A stretch of 64,000 nucleotides of DNA from Melittangium boletus DSM 14713 (GTDB lineage: Bacteria; Myxococcota; Myxococcia; Myxococcales; Myxococcaceae). This document shows, piece after piece, positions 51,118-60,064 of this stretch. How positions within the stretch are numbered: position 1 is the stretch's first letter; each line of letters begins with the position of its first letter. The stretch is taken from the NCBI RefSeq assembly GCF_002305855.1, contig NZ_CP022163.1, forward strand, positions 7,383,765-7,447,764, given 5' to 3'. The position numbers and the translations under genes are program-made. Under the pieces are notes generated by a model that did not search any database, had not been told where the DNA came from, and was given only the letters and a program-made list of their open reading frames with translations.

Positions 51118-51159
51118 GACGTGCCCCTGGGATTTGAACCCATCACAAGGAGAACCCTC

Positions 51160-51528
51160 ATGAAGAAATACGCGGGAATTGTTTTTGTCGGTATGTGCAT
51201 GCTCCAGGGAACCGCGAGCGGCCAGGACTGCATCAAGACCTTCAACCAGGGAGCTGCCACGGTCGCTCTGGGTCTCTATGAGCAGTCGTGCCCGACCCTG
51301 AGCTTCAGCTCGGGCGTCATCAGCAAGGATGTCAAATACAACTGCTGTGGAGCTTCCGCCACGATCCGCGTCAATGGCGCTGACTGGAACAAGCTTCTCA
51401 GTGAAGGAAAGCTGGATGGTTTCAGGTATCAGAAGATCGAGAATTCCAACAATTCCTACACCCTGACCTACAGGAAGGTCGTGGGCAAGGAAGTCACGAC
51501 CATCAACGGTGAGGACTTCTTCAAGTAG
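51160..51528 (+). CDS. Small secreted protein of unknown family
   Basis: 122 residues with a signal peptide (KYAGIVFVGMCMLQGTASGQ), AAGGAGAACCC before the ATG, and four Cys in the mature part (DCIKT, SCPTL, NCCG) that could make disulfides. Body reads GAATVALGLYEQSCPTLSFS and YQKIENSNNSYTLTYRKVVG. The gene is clearly less GC-rich in third positions than its neighbours, which hints at recent arrival or special expression. A start at 51121 is possible but lacks a signal. Confidence 0.65.
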   Translation: MKKYAGIVFVGMCMLQGTASGQDCIKTFNQGAATVALGLYEQSCPTLSFSSGVISKDVKYNCCGASATIRVNGADWNKLLSEGKLDGFRYQKIENSNNSYTLTYRKVVGKEVTTINGEDFFK

Positions 51529-51618
51529 TCCGTGGCAGGGCGCTGGCGTGTTCTCTCTTCGGCCAGCGCTCATCGCCGCTCCAGCGTTCAGTCCCCTTTC
51601 TCTTGAAGACTTTGGACC

Positions 51619-52590
51619 GTGTCCTCCTACTATCTCCACGATCTTGCCCCTTTCCTCTTCCGTTACAATGACGGGCAGAGTGATGTCTTCGTCGCCCGTT
51701 GGGATGGGCTCGCGTATGTGGCGGGGTTCGCCCTCGCGCTCCTCCTGCTCAAGCGCTTCGCCGCGTGGGGCTACCTCCGGATCGCGCCGGGAGAGATCTT
51801 CGACTTCACCAGCATGGTGGCCCTCCTGGGGGTCCTGCTCGGGGGACGTCTGGGTTATCTGGTGCTATTCGATGGGGAGCGCTTCTCCGGGAACCTGGGC
51901 CTCCTCGTCCAGCTCAGTCAGGGCGGTGCGCTCTTCCACGGAGGCCTGCTCGGCGTGGCCGTGGTCACCGCGTTCCAGGCGCGGGAGAAGAAGGTCTCCT
52001 GGCTGCACCTCGGCGACAACCTGGTGACCGTGGCGCCGTTGGGCATCTGCCTCGGCCGGCTCGCCAGCTTCATGGACGGGGACCTGTTCGGACGTGTCAC
52101 GCGGGTGCCTTGGGCCGTGCTCTTCCCCGCGGAGATCCATCTCCCGTCGTTCCAACCCGCCCAGGCCACCCGGCTCGCCGCGGAGCGCCTGCCGCTAGGC
52201 AGCTTCGACATCATGCAGGTGGCTCATGCCACGCCTCGGGTCATGGACGAGCTGCTGCTCATCCTCAACCCGCGCCACCCGTCGCAGCTCTACGCGGCCG
52301 CCCTCGAGGGGCTGCTGCTCTTCGTCATCCTCTATACCGTGCGCACCCGGGCTCGGCAGCCACCGGAGGGTCTGCTCTGTGGCCTCTTCTTCTTCCTTCA
52401 CTCCGTGTTCCACATCGGCGTGGGCTTCTTTCGAGAGCCCCGCGCGGAGGACCCGATGTGGCTGGGTCTCGCCCAGGGCCAGCTCCTCTCGCTGCCCCTG
52501 CTGCTCGTGGGACTGGGGCTGATCCGGTGGAGTCTCTCCCGCCGCGCCACCCCGGCCGTGCTCCGGGGCCCAGCGGTCGTGGGCGAGTGA
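51619..52590 (+). CDS. lgt: Prolipoprotein diacylglyceryl transferase-like membrane protein (Lgt family)
   Basis: 323 residues from a GTG, seven or so membrane helices. GVLLGGRLGYLVLFD, FHGGLLGVAVVTAF (the essential His) and RHPSQLYAAALEGLLLF are Lgt signatures. The central motif reads GRLASFMDGDLFGRV where most Lgt have GRxxNFxNGExxG: the Arg stays but the two Asn and the Glu are changed. So it is probably a paralogue with altered activity. It would transfer diacylglycerol to prolipoprotein Cys in the inner membrane. Convergent with ccmI. Confidence 0.82.
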   Translation: MSSYYLHDLAPFLFRYNDGQSDVFVARWDGLAYVAGFALALLLLKRFAAWGYLRIAPGEIFDFTSMVALLGVLLGGRLGYLVLFDGERFSGNLGLLVQLSQGGALFHGGLLGVAVVTAFQAREKKVSWLHLGDNLVTVAPLGICLGRLASFMDGDLFGRVTRVPWAVLFPAEIHLPSFQPAQATRLAAERLPLGSFDIMQVAHATPRVMDELLLILNPRHPSQLYAAALEGLLLFVILYTVRTRARQPPEGLLCGLFFFLHSVFHIGVGFFREPRAEDPMWLGLAQGQLLSLPLLLVGLGLIRWSLSRRATPAVLRGPAVVGE

Positions 52591-52599
52591 GGTTCCGCT

Positions 52600-53520
52600 C
52601 TACCGGCCCAGCTCGGTGCGCAGCTGCTGGATGGCGGCGAGCAGGGGCGGCGGGTGCAGGTTGCTCGGCACTTCCACCGCGAAGCGCTCGAAGGCGTCCA
52701 GCGCCTTGGCCTTGTCTCCCTGCTTCATGGCCAGGGCGCCCATGAACAGCAGCCCTTCCTGCGCGTCCGGGTACGTGTCCGCGAGCCGGGTCAGCTCCCG
52801 CTCCGCGCCGGCCTCGTCGCCGCGCACGGCCTTGAGCACGCTCTGGTGCACGCGCAATTCCACGTGGAAGGGGTCCACCGCGAGGCCCCTGAGGGTGACG
52901 CGCTCGGCCTCCTCGTACATCTGCCGCCGGATGAGCTCGTGGCTCAGGAGCGATGCGGCCTCCAGATCCCCCGGGTTGTCGCGCAGCCGCTGCATGGTCT
53001 GCTCCAGCTCCGAATCCGCGGAGGGGGCCTGGGGCTGTCCGCTCGCGGCCATGCCCGGGGGCGTGCGGCCCGTGGCGGCCTCGTTCTCGCCGCGCTCGTG
53101 CTGCTCGGACACCAGGGTGTAGCCCAGCACGCCGAAGAACAGCACGATGCCGCCGCCCCACAGCGCGCCCTTGATTTGCGGCGACAGGAAGCCCGTGGGC
53201 GCCGTCTGGGGCGCCGGGGCCGGGGCGCCCTTGTCCTTCTTGAGGTGCTCGTCCCGAGCGCGCAGCGCCGTCGCGGCCTCCAGCTCCAGCCGGCTCCGCT
53301 CCGCCTCGTAGCGCTCGGGGGACAGGGTGTGCTTCTCCGCCGCCAGTTCCTTGAGCTGCTCGATGAGCGACTGGTAGCGCCGCTCCAGGTCCTCGAGCGC
53401 GCCCGAGCGGGGAGTGGCCTCGGCGCCCTTGCGCCGCTGGGTGAGGAGGAAGAGGGCCGCGGCGACGAAGCCCACGGCGAGCACGATGAGGCCGGGCGTC
53501 CAGTTGGTCGAAGGGTTCAT
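52600..53520 (-). CDS. ccmI: CcmI-like tetratricopeptide cytochrome c maturation protein
   Basis: 306 residues. One N-terminal helix (LIVLAVGFVAAALFLLTQRR), a coiled coil (LEDLERRYQSLIEQLKELAA), a second membrane helix near 120-140, and TPRs (ELEQTMQRLRDNPGDLEAAS, PFHVELRVHQSVLKAVRGDE). This two-helix-plus-TPR plan is CcmI/CycH, the apocytochrome-presenting part of system I. It overlaps ccmH by four bases. Weaker conservation makes the subunit name moderately sure. Confidence 0.78.
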   Translation of the reverse strand: MNPSTNWTPGLIVLAVGFVAAALFLLTQRRKGAEATPRSGALEDLERRYQSLIEQLKELAAEKHTLSPERYEAERSRLELEAATALRARDEHLKKDKGAPAPAPQTAPTGFLSPQIKGALWGGGIVLFFGVLGYTLVSEQHERGENEAATGRTPPGMAASGQPQAPSADSELEQTMQRLRDNPGDLEAASLLSHELIRRQMYEEAERVTLRGLAVDPFHVELRVHQSVLKAVRGDEAGAERELTRLADTYPDAQEGLLFMGALAMKQGDKAKALDAFERFAVEVPSNLHPPPLLAAIQQLRTELGR

Positions 53521-54008
53521 TGATCCAGCTCCCGGCGCACGGCCGCGAGGTAGGGGTCCACGGGTTCGGTGGAAGAGGTGGCCGGGGCCGAGGGGGTGGA
53601 CGCCGCCGGCGGGGGCGGGGTCACGGGCGGCCGACGCACCTGGCGGAAGATGACGAAGGCGCCGCCGAGCAGCAGGGCCACGGGCCCCAGCCACACGAGC
53701 AGGTTGAAGCCATCGGCGTTGGGTTGCAGGAGCACCCACTCGCCGTAGCGGGCCACGAAGTAGTCGCGCACTTCCTGGTCCGTCTTGCCCTCGGTCACCA
53801 GCTCGCGAATCTTGTCGAGCTGGGCGCGCGCCATGGAGGAGGGGCTGTCGGCGACGGACAGGCCCTGGCACACCGCGCAGCGCAGCTCCTTGCCGAGCAC
53901 TTGCACGCGGGCCTCCAGGGGAGGCGCGAGGGGTTCACTTCCGGCCTGCTGGGGCGCGTACTGGCCCGCGGCGAGAAAGAGGGTGAGCGAGAGGAGGGCG
54001 GCGGTCAT
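53517..54008 (-). CDS. ccmH: CcmH-like thioredox protein of cytochrome c maturation
   Basis: 163 residues. Signal peptide AALLSLTLFLAAG, then ELRCAVCQGLSVADS with the LRCxxCQ motif at Cys44/Cys47, and RDYFVARYGEWVLLQP, then one membrane helix. CcmH keeps apocytochrome c haem-site cysteines reduced. It is the 5' gene of a coupled pair with ccmI. Confidence 0.9.
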   Translation of the reverse strand: MTAALLSLTLFLAAGQYAPQQAGSEPLAPPLEARVQVLGKELRCAVCQGLSVADSPSSMARAQLDKIRELVTEGKTDQEVRDYFVARYGEWVLLQPNADGFNLLVWLGPVALLLGGAFVIFRQVRRPPVTPPPPAASTPSAPATSSTEPVDPYLAAVRRELDQ

Positions 54009-54101
54009 GGCGGGTCCGGGGGACCCGTCTACCTATCGTCCCGGACCGGGTGTTGCCCAGTGGAAACCCGGGGAGGGCGCGGGCGCCGCCCGTCCGCTGG
54101 C

Positions 54102-54518
54102 TCACGGGGGAGGCAGGGTGGGGGCGGAGCGGCCCTGGCGCAGCTGCCGCAGCCGCAGCAGGCCCGTGGCCATCAGGCTCAGCAGGCGGAACTCGGCGGG
54201 CTCCAGCCGCTTCACGGTGCGCACCAGGCGGCGGATCTCCGCGGGCTCCTCCGTGGGCCGGGCCGGGGGCTCCTTGGCCCAGAAGTTCTCCTGGGCGGGT
54301 GTCAGGCCCAGCAGCACGTCCGAGGGGATGCGGAGGATTTCGCACAGCCGCCGAAGGGTGGGGACGCTGGGCAGCATGCCGCCGCGCTCCAGGCGCCCAT
54401 ACACCTCGGTGGCCAGGCCCACCCTCTCGGCGACGTCTTCCTGGGTGAGATTGGCGCGGACCCGGGCCGCCCGGGCCGCGGTGCCGATGGTCGTTGCCAG
54501 TCCTCGTGGGAGAGCCAT
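54102..54518 (-). CDS. XRE-family transcriptional regulator
   Basis: 138 residues. A Cro/CI-type helix-turn-helix: ARVRANLTQEDVAERVGLAT, then RLERGGMLPSVPTLRRLCEI. A second helical part (RRLVRTVKRLEPAEFRLLSL) probably dimerises. ATG at 54518 preferred over 54566. It lies upstream of ccmH on the same strand and is divergent from the kinase at 54757. Confidence 0.88.
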   Translation of the reverse strand: MALPRGLATTIGTAARAARVRANLTQEDVAERVGLATEVYGRLERGGMLPSVPTLRRLCEILRIPSDVLLGLTPAQENFWAKEPPARPTEEPAEIRRLVRTVKRLEPAEFRLLSLMATGLLRLRQLRQGRSAPTLPPP

Positions 54519-54756
54519 GCCGTACGGTCCTGGGTGAGTCGGTGAAAAACGAGGGGCCCGGAACATCCGGGGCTATATGACTTCTAGGATAACTGGAAAA
54601 GGGGTGACTTCAAGAGTCATCTGTGAGCATGACCCGACTTTCGGAGTGGGGGGCTGAACGTCCCGATTCCAGCGGCTTCTCATGGATCTTGGTCGTTCGT
54701 GTCGCACATGTTTACCTTTCGAGTCTGTTTTCGGATACCCCCAAGGAGCAATTCAC

Positions 54757-55899
54757 ATGTCGAGTCGGCCGAATCCGGATCCCCCCCTCAAGGGCGCCCC
54801 CACCGTGGTGCTGGAGGCGGGTCTGGCGAGTTACGAGTTCGTGCGCCCCCTGGGACAGGGCCATCACGGCGAGTTGCTGCTCACGCGTCAGCGCTACCAG
54901 GGCGGCGTGGGGGGGCTGACGGTGCTCAAGCGGCTCAACCGCGTGGTGCGGCAGGAGGACTACCAACGGTTGGTGGAGGAGGCCCGCCTGGGGGGGCAGT
55001 TGCGCCATCCCAACATCGTCTCCGTGCAGATGCTGGGGGGAGACGCGGCCGAGCCGTTGCTCTTGATGGAGTACATCGAGGGGCAGCCGCTCGGAGACGT
55101 GATGCGCCGGGCGGAGCGCTCGGGGCGGGGATTCTCCGAGGCCCTGGCCTGCCATGTGACGGCCGAGGTGGCTGACGCGCTGCATTATGCCCACGCGCTC
55201 CATGACGAGAAGGGCCGCCACCTGGGGATCGTCCACCGGGACGTGACACCCCAGGGGATTCTCGTGGGCCGGTGGGGCGAGGTGAAGCTGATGGACTTCG
55301 GCGCGGCCTGGTCCCGGCTGGAGGGCCGCATCTCCACCGAGGGGGACACCGACCTGGGGAACGTGGCCTACAGCTCACCGGAGCGCGCCCAGCTCGAGCA
55401 GCTCGATGGCCGCTCGGATCTCTTCTCCCTGGGGCTCGTCTTCCTGCAGCTGCTCACCGGCCGGCACCTCTTGGACGCCGCCGCCCGCCACGAGGCGGAG
55501 CTCCTCGGCCGCCAGCTCCGGGTCCGGGGGGATTCGGGCCGGCCGGAGCTGGAGGAGCTGAGCGCGGTGCGCACCGCGGAGTTGCTCAAGCGCATGCGGG
55601 AGCTCACCTCGGAGCAGGTGGAGGAGGGGCTGGGGGAGGCGCCCGAGCCCCTCCGGCCCATCCTGCGCAAGCTGCTCGCCCCCCGGCGGGAGGATCGCTA
55701 CGCCACGGGCGCGGAGCTGGCCGAGGCCCTGCGCGAGCACCTGTGGCTCACGCGCCAGCGCTACGGGCACGCGGCGCTGGTCTCCGAGGTGGCCACCCTG
55801 ACCGAGTCCGTCCTGGAGGATCTGGAGGAGCCGGCGGACCCCTCGAGGCGGGGCAGGGGGGGCAAGGGCCGCCGGGGAGGGCCGAGCAAGGGAGCCTGA
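54757..55899 (+). CDS. Ser/Thr protein kinase-like protein, atypical catalytic loop
   Basis: 380 residues. Gly-rich loop PLGQGHHGELLL, Lys58 in TVLKRLNR, Glu75, HRD (160-162) in GIVHRDVTPQGILVG and DFG (180-182) are present. But the residue five after the HRD Asp is Gly167 where active kinases have Asn. So it may be a pseudokinase or a weak kinase. AAGGAG precedes the ATG. The Arg/Gly-rich tail SRRGRGGKGRRGGPSK suggests nucleic-acid or partner binding. Probably cytoplasmic. Confidence 0.85.
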   Translation: MSSRPNPDPPLKGAPTVVLEAGLASYEFVRPLGQGHHGELLLTRQRYQGGVGGLTVLKRLNRVVRQEDYQRLVEEARLGGQLRHPNIVSVQMLGGDAAEPLLLMEYIEGQPLGDVMRRAERSGRGFSEALACHVTAEVADALHYAHALHDEKGRHLGIVHRDVTPQGILVGRWGEVKLMDFGAAWSRLEGRISTEGDTDLGNVAYSSPERAQLEQLDGRSDLFSLGLVFLQLLTGRHLLDAAARHEAELLGRQLRVRGDSGRPELEELSAVRTAELLKRMRELTSEQVEEGLGEAPEPLRPILRKLLAPRREDRYATGAELAEALREHLWLTRQRYGHAALVSEVATLTESVLEDLEEPADPSRRGRGGKGRRGGPSKGA

Positions 55900-55973
55900 G
55901 CCCCTTGGCCCGGGGGCACGGGCCGTGCTAGGTCGCCGCCTTCCTCTTTGCGCAGCCTCAAGGAGTCGGGAAG

Positions 55974-56381
55974 ATGGCACGCCGTCACATCCGCGTCGTC
56001 GGCGCGATGTTGCACAACGCCGAGGGCCGTTACCTCATCACCCAGCGTCCCCCCAAGGCGACCCTGCCACTCTTGTGGGAGTTTCCCGGGGGCCGCGTGG
56101 AGGAGGGCGAGGGCGATGAGCAGGCGCTCGCCCGGGAGATCCGCGAGGAGATGGGCGTGGAGGTGGAGGTGCTGGAGCAGGCCCTGCACACCCAGCACGA
56201 GTACCCCTCCTATGACATCGACTTCCGGGTGTATCGCTGTCGGCTCGTCAGCCCCGAGTCGGACATCCATCACCTGCGCGTGCATGATCACCGCTGGGTG
56301 TCGCTGGACGAGATGGCGGATTACCGCTTCCCGGACGCCGACGCCAAGACGCTGGCCAAGCTGCTGGATCTGGAAGGCTGA
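55974..56381 (+). CDS. MutT-like Nudix hydrolase
   Basis: 135 residues. Nudix box GGRVEEGEGDEQALAREIRE with EEMGVEV, and the usual N-terminal RRHIRVVGAMLHNAEGRYLI plus PPKATLPLLWEFPGGR. It resembles 8-oxo-dGTP diphosphatases that sanitise nucleotide pools. ATG at 55974 with AAGGAG-like GTCGGGAAG upstream. The next gene starts at a GTG two bases after its stop. Confidence 0.88.
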   Translation: MARRHIRVVGAMLHNAEGRYLITQRPPKATLPLLWEFPGGRVEEGEGDEQALAREIREEMGVEVEVLEQALHTQHEYPSYDIDFRVYRCRLVSPESDIHHLRVHDHRWVSLDEMADYRFPDADAKTLAKLLDLEG

Positions 56382-56382
56382 C

Positions 56383-57339
56383 GTGCTCCGGGGGTTCGCC
56401 GGAGTCCTGGCGGCCGCGCTGCTCTGCGCCTGTCCGGCGAAGAAGTCCGCCACTCCGGACGCGGCCCGCGCGGAAGCCTCGTCGCGCTATGCCCCGGCCG
56501 AGTCCGTTCCGGGCTGCCGGCTCTACGGCGAGCCGCGCGCGGTGGGCGCGGTGCCCCTGGTGCTGGCCGAGATGTCCGGCCTGGCCGCCAGCCTCCAGCA
56601 CCCCGGGGTGCTGTGGTCGCACAATGACTCGGGCAACGCCCTGGAGGTGTTCGCCCTCGATGCGTCCGGCAAGGTGCTCGCCACGCTGACGCTCACCGGT
56701 GCGTCCACCGCGGGGGCGGACCTGGAGGACATCGCCGTGGGCCCCTGCGAGCCCGGGCAGTCGCGCGCGTGTCTGTTCCTCGCCGACACCGGCGACAACT
56801 TCGAGCGTCAACCGCAGGCGCGCATCCTCCGGTTGCCCGAGCCGGAGCGGGTGGAGGACGCCACGCTCCCCGTGGAGACGCTGCCCTTCGCCTGGCCGGA
56901 CCGGCCGCACGACTGCGAGTCCCTCGTCGTCGAGCCGGGCTCGGGCCGGCTGGCCGTCGTCACCAAGGAGCGCGACTCGCTGGGCGACGTCTTCGCGCTG
57001 CCGGGGCTCGCGGCGGGCACGGTGGCCCAGGCCGTCCGTCTGGGGACTCTGCGGGCTCCGGGCAACGCGGACTTCCTCACCACCGCGGCGGCGCTCCATC
57101 CCTCGGGGCAGCGGTTGCTGCTGCGCACCTATACCCGCGTCTGGGAGCTTCGCCGCCCGGGGGCCACGCGTCTGGAGGAGTTGCTGGAGGGGCAGCTCGC
57201 CGAGGTCCCCGGCCCGAGCCAGGCCCAGTCCGAGGCCATCGCCTACCTGCCCGAGGACGGACGTCCGGACGAGAGTCGCGCCTACCTGCTCGGCTCCGAG
57301 TTCGCCGGACAACGGATGTACCGGGTCGATTGCCGCTGA
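56383..57339 (+). CDS. Lipoprotein with beta-propeller-like domain
   Basis: 318 residues from a GTG. Lipobox ALLCAC. The mature part has repeated blade-like strands (SHNDSGNALEVFALDASGKV, DLEDIAVGPCEPGQSRACLF, DCESLVVEPGSGRLAVVTKE, SEAIAYLPEDGRPDESRAYL). Asp-Asn-Asp-Ser-Gly (HNDSGN) and DLEDIA are like those in esterase-like/phytase-like propellers of unknown substrate. It is coupled to the Nudix gene. Confidence 0.75.
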   Translation: MLRGFAGVLAAALLCACPAKKSATPDAARAEASSRYAPAESVPGCRLYGEPRAVGAVPLVLAEMSGLAASLQHPGVLWSHNDSGNALEVFALDASGKVLATLTLTGASTAGADLEDIAVGPCEPGQSRACLFLADTGDNFERQPQARILRLPEPERVEDATLPVETLPFAWPDRPHDCESLVVEPGSGRLAVVTKERDSLGDVFALPGLAAGTVAQAVRLGTLRAPGNADFLTTAAALHPSGQRLLLRTYTRVWELRRPGATRLEELLEGQLAEVPGPSQAQSEAIAYLPEDGRPDESRAYLLGSEFAGQRMYRVDCR

Positions 57340-57547
57340 GCCGGAGTGTCCTGCCGCCGACAGTGTCCAACACCGGGCATTGCTTTCGACCGAAGGGACA
57401 AGAGGTGGGGCCGCGATCTCCTCATTACCTGGAGGTGCTTCGCATCCCGGGTTGACCACTGGGCGGCTGTGGCCATCTTTGACCCACACCAAGTCTTACC
57501 ACGTACCACCCGGGTGCGTGACCAGGGGGAGGGGGAGTGTGCCGACG

Positions 57548-59623
57548 ATGAAGCCTCAGAACACGCCGCCGTCGGGGGAAGGCCCTCGCGCGAAGAAGCA
57601 GGACAAGACGCCACCACCTCCGGCCAAGGGGTTCCGGTTCGGTTCTCCCCTGGCCTACATCTTTCTGCTCGTGCTGGGCTTCATTCTCTTCCGCAACGTC
57701 TTCCAGGACGCGGGCGTCCAGCGTGTGAGCTACAGCCGCTTCCGTGACGCGGTCACGGAGGGCCGCTTCAACCGCGTCCAGGTCGCCCCCGATTGGGTGA
57801 AGGGCTACCTCAAGGAAGGCTCGGCGCCCGCGCAGGGCACCGACGGCCCCCCCAGCACGGGGACGGGTGCGGCGGGGCCGCTGCGCAGCGAGCCTGGGGC
57901 CCTGCCGTGGATGGCCTACCGCGTCCAGGGGGACACGGACCTCGTTCCGCTGCTCGAGCAGGAGGGCGTGCAGTACGAGGCGGTGCCTCAGTCCAACTTC
58001 TCCGACGTGCTGTGGATCTGGCTGGTGCCGCTCGCCCTGGCCTTCGTCTTCTGGAGCTTCATGATGCGGCGCATGGCCGGGGGCATCGGCCAGGGGCCTC
58101 AGAGCGTCATGAGCTTTGGCAAGACGCGCGCCAAGGTGCAGGCGGAGGCCGACACGGGCGTGGGCTTCAAGGACGTGGCCGGTGTGGACGAGGCCGTGGA
58201 CGAGCTGCGCGAGATCGTCGAGTTCCTCAAGACGCCGGAGAAGTTCCGCCGCCTGGGTGGGCGCATTCCCAAGGGCGTGCTCCTGGTGGGTCCGCCGGGC
58301 ACGGGCAAGACGCTGCTCGCGCGGGCGGTGGCGGGCGAGGCGGGGGTGCCCTTCTTCAGCCTGTCCGGCTCGGAGTTCGTGGAGATGTTCGTCGGCGTGG
58401 GCGCCGCCCGGGTGCGCGACCTGTTCGCCCAGGCCACCGCCAAGGCGCCGTGCATCATCTTCATCGACGAGCTGGATGCCATCGGCAAGAGCCGCAACGC
58501 GGGCGTGGCCGGCGGCCATGACGAGCGCGAGCAGACGCTCAACCAGCTGCTCGCGGAGATGGACGGCTTCGACAGCCGCGCGGGCCTCATCATCATCGCG
58601 GCCACCAACCGTCCGGAAATCCTCGACAGCGCGCTCATGCGTCCGGGCCGCTTCGACCGGCAGGTGCTGGTGGACCGTCCGGACAAGCGGGGCCGCGAGC
58701 GGGTGCTCGAAATCCACTCCAAGGGCGTGAAGCTGGGGCCGGACGTGGACATCAAGTCCATCGCCGCGCGCACGCCGGGCTTCGCCGGCGCGGACCTGGC
58801 CAACGTGGTGAACGAGGCGGCCCTGCTCGCCGCGCGCAAGAACCGCGACGCCGTGCTCAAGGCGGACTTCGAGGAGGCCATCGAGCGCGTGGTGGCGGGT
58901 CTGCAGAAGAAGAACCGCCGCATGAACGAGCGCGAGAAGGAGATCGTCGCGCACCACGAGGCGGGCCATACGGTGGTGGGCTGGATGTTGCCCAACGCGG
59001 AGCGGGTGACGAAGGTGTCCATCATCCCGCGCGGCCTGGCGGCGCTCGGCTACACCATGTCCCTGCCGCTCGAGGACCGCTACCTGATGTCCTTCGACGA
59101 GCTGCGCGACAAGATGGCCGCGATGATGGGCGGCCGGGCCGCCGAGGAGATCTTCGTGGGCGAGGTGTCCACGGGTGCCTCCAATGATCTCAAGCAGGCC
59201 ACGGACGTCGCCAAGATGATGGTGCGCGACTACGGCATGAGCACCCTGGGCCCGGTGGCCCTGGGCGCGGACCAGGGGGCGGGCTTCCTGCGCTCCGCGG
59301 GCATGCCGGAGACGCGGACCTACTCCGAGCAGACGGCGCGCATGGTGGACGAGGAGATCCGCAAGATGGTGACCGAGGCGCTCGACCGGGCGCGCGCGGT
59401 CCTCACCCAGCACCGCGACAAGGTGGAAGCCCTCGCCGCGCGGCTGCTCGCCACCGAGGTGGTGGACGAGGACGACCTCAAGGTGCTGCTCGGGCCCAAG
59501 GCCACCTCCAGCCGCGGCTTGCTGCACCCCGAGGCCCGGCAGGTCATCTCCGCCCACCCGGTGAGCGAGGAGACGCCTCCTCCGGGCGCGCAGCACGCCA
59601 CGGGCACGCTCCCGGACGCGTAG
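57548..59623 (+). CDS. ftsH: FtsH ATP-dependent zinc metalloprotease
   Basis: 691 residues. N-terminal helix (LAYIFLLVLGFILFRNVF), a periplasmic domain with a Gly/Pro insertion (near 95-115), second helix near 155-175, AAA domain with Walker A GPPGTGKT (from residue 248) and Walker B IIFIDELDAIG, second region RPGRFDR, and zinc site HEAGH (470-474). It degrades membrane and short-lived regulators such as RpoH and LpxC in known bacteria. ATG at 57548; a coupled small gene follows. Confidence 0.95.
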   Translation: MKPQNTPPSGEGPRAKKQDKTPPPPAKGFRFGSPLAYIFLLVLGFILFRNVFQDAGVQRVSYSRFRDAVTEGRFNRVQVAPDWVKGYLKEGSAPAQGTDGPPSTGTGAAGPLRSEPGALPWMAYRVQGDTDLVPLLEQEGVQYEAVPQSNFSDVLWIWLVPLALAFVFWSFMMRRMAGGIGQGPQSVMSFGKTRAKVQAEADTGVGFKDVAGVDEAVDELREIVEFLKTPEKFRRLGGRIPKGVLLVGPPGTGKTLLARAVAGEAGVPFFSLSGSEFVEMFVGVGAARVRDLFAQATAKAPCIIFIDELDAIGKSRNAGVAGGHDEREQTLNQLLAEMDGFDSRAGLIIIAATNRPEILDSALMRPGRFDRQVLVDRPDKRGRERVLEIHSKGVKLGPDVDIKSIAARTPGFAGADLANVVNEAALLAARKNRDAVLKADFEEAIERVVAGLQKKNRRMNEREKEIVAHHEAGHTVVGWMLPNAERVTKVSIIPRGLAALGYTMSLPLEDRYLMSFDELRDKMAAMMGGRAAEEIFVGEVSTGASNDLKQATDVAKMMVRDYGMSTLGPVALGADQGAGFLRSAGMPETRTYSEQTARMVDEEIRKMVTEALDRARAVLTQHRDKVEALAARLLATEVVDEDDLKVLLGPKATSSRGLLHPEARQVISAHPVSEETPPPGAQHATGTLPDA

Positions 59624-59755
59624 CCGGACGCGATGACGGAGTGTGGGCGGGTGCTTGCCCGCCCGCCCCCTGGCCGGACCTTCGCCCCTTCCTCGCCGCT
59701 CAGCCTGCGGTGTCGAAGGGGCGAAATTATGTTGAACGGGAAGGAGGGAGCGTCC

Positions 59756-60001
59756 GTGGAGAACAGAATCGGAAAGAGCTATACGGCTCGCAAGTCGCTC
59801 TTCGCCAAGGGCCTGCGGGATGGTCGTCTCACGGTTCAGGAAATCGAGGAGGCCCTTCCCGCGGGGACGCTCACCGCGGCCGAGCGTTGGCTGTTGTACT
59901 ACTCGCTCCGGGCCGCCCAGGTGGAGATCATCGACGAGGTCACCGGCCAGGTGGATCACGGCTTCATGACCGAACCTCCCTCGGTGCCCGCGGAGCATTA
60001 G
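59756..60001 (+). CDS. Stand-alone sigma-70 region 1.1-like small protein
   Basis: 81 residues from a GTG with AAGGAGG seven bases upstream, better than the ATG at 59729. The segment LFAKGLRDGRLTVQEIEEAL followed by AERWLLYYSLRAAQVEIIDE matches the helical region 1.1 of RpoD-type sigma factors, but no sigma core follows. In sigma-70, region 1.1 autoinhibits promoter binding; an isolated copy could bind RNA polymerase or sigma. It lies between ftsH and grpE, so stress-linked roles are plausible. Inference only. Confidence 0.6.
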   Translation: MENRIGKSYTARKSLFAKGLRDGRLTVQEIEEALPAGTLTAAERWLLYYSLRAAQVEIIDEVTGQVDHGFMTEPPSVPAEH

Positions 60002-60064
60002 CGGAACGTGGATCGCCGGCCCTCCTCGCTTTGACTCGGGTGGGGGGCTGGTTAGGTTCGGCGC

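Noticed and set aside
51129..51141. GGGATTTGAACCC looks like the T-arm of a minus-strand tRNA
   Set aside because: No anticodon arm, D arm or acceptor stem could be found around it, and it lies at the 5' edge of a well-formed gene; at most a tRNA fragment.
56699..57547. N-terminal extension of ftsH through the upstream lipoprotein gene
   Set aside because: The extension is an off-frame reading of the beta-propeller lipoprotein; the normal FtsH start with its membrane helix is at 57548.
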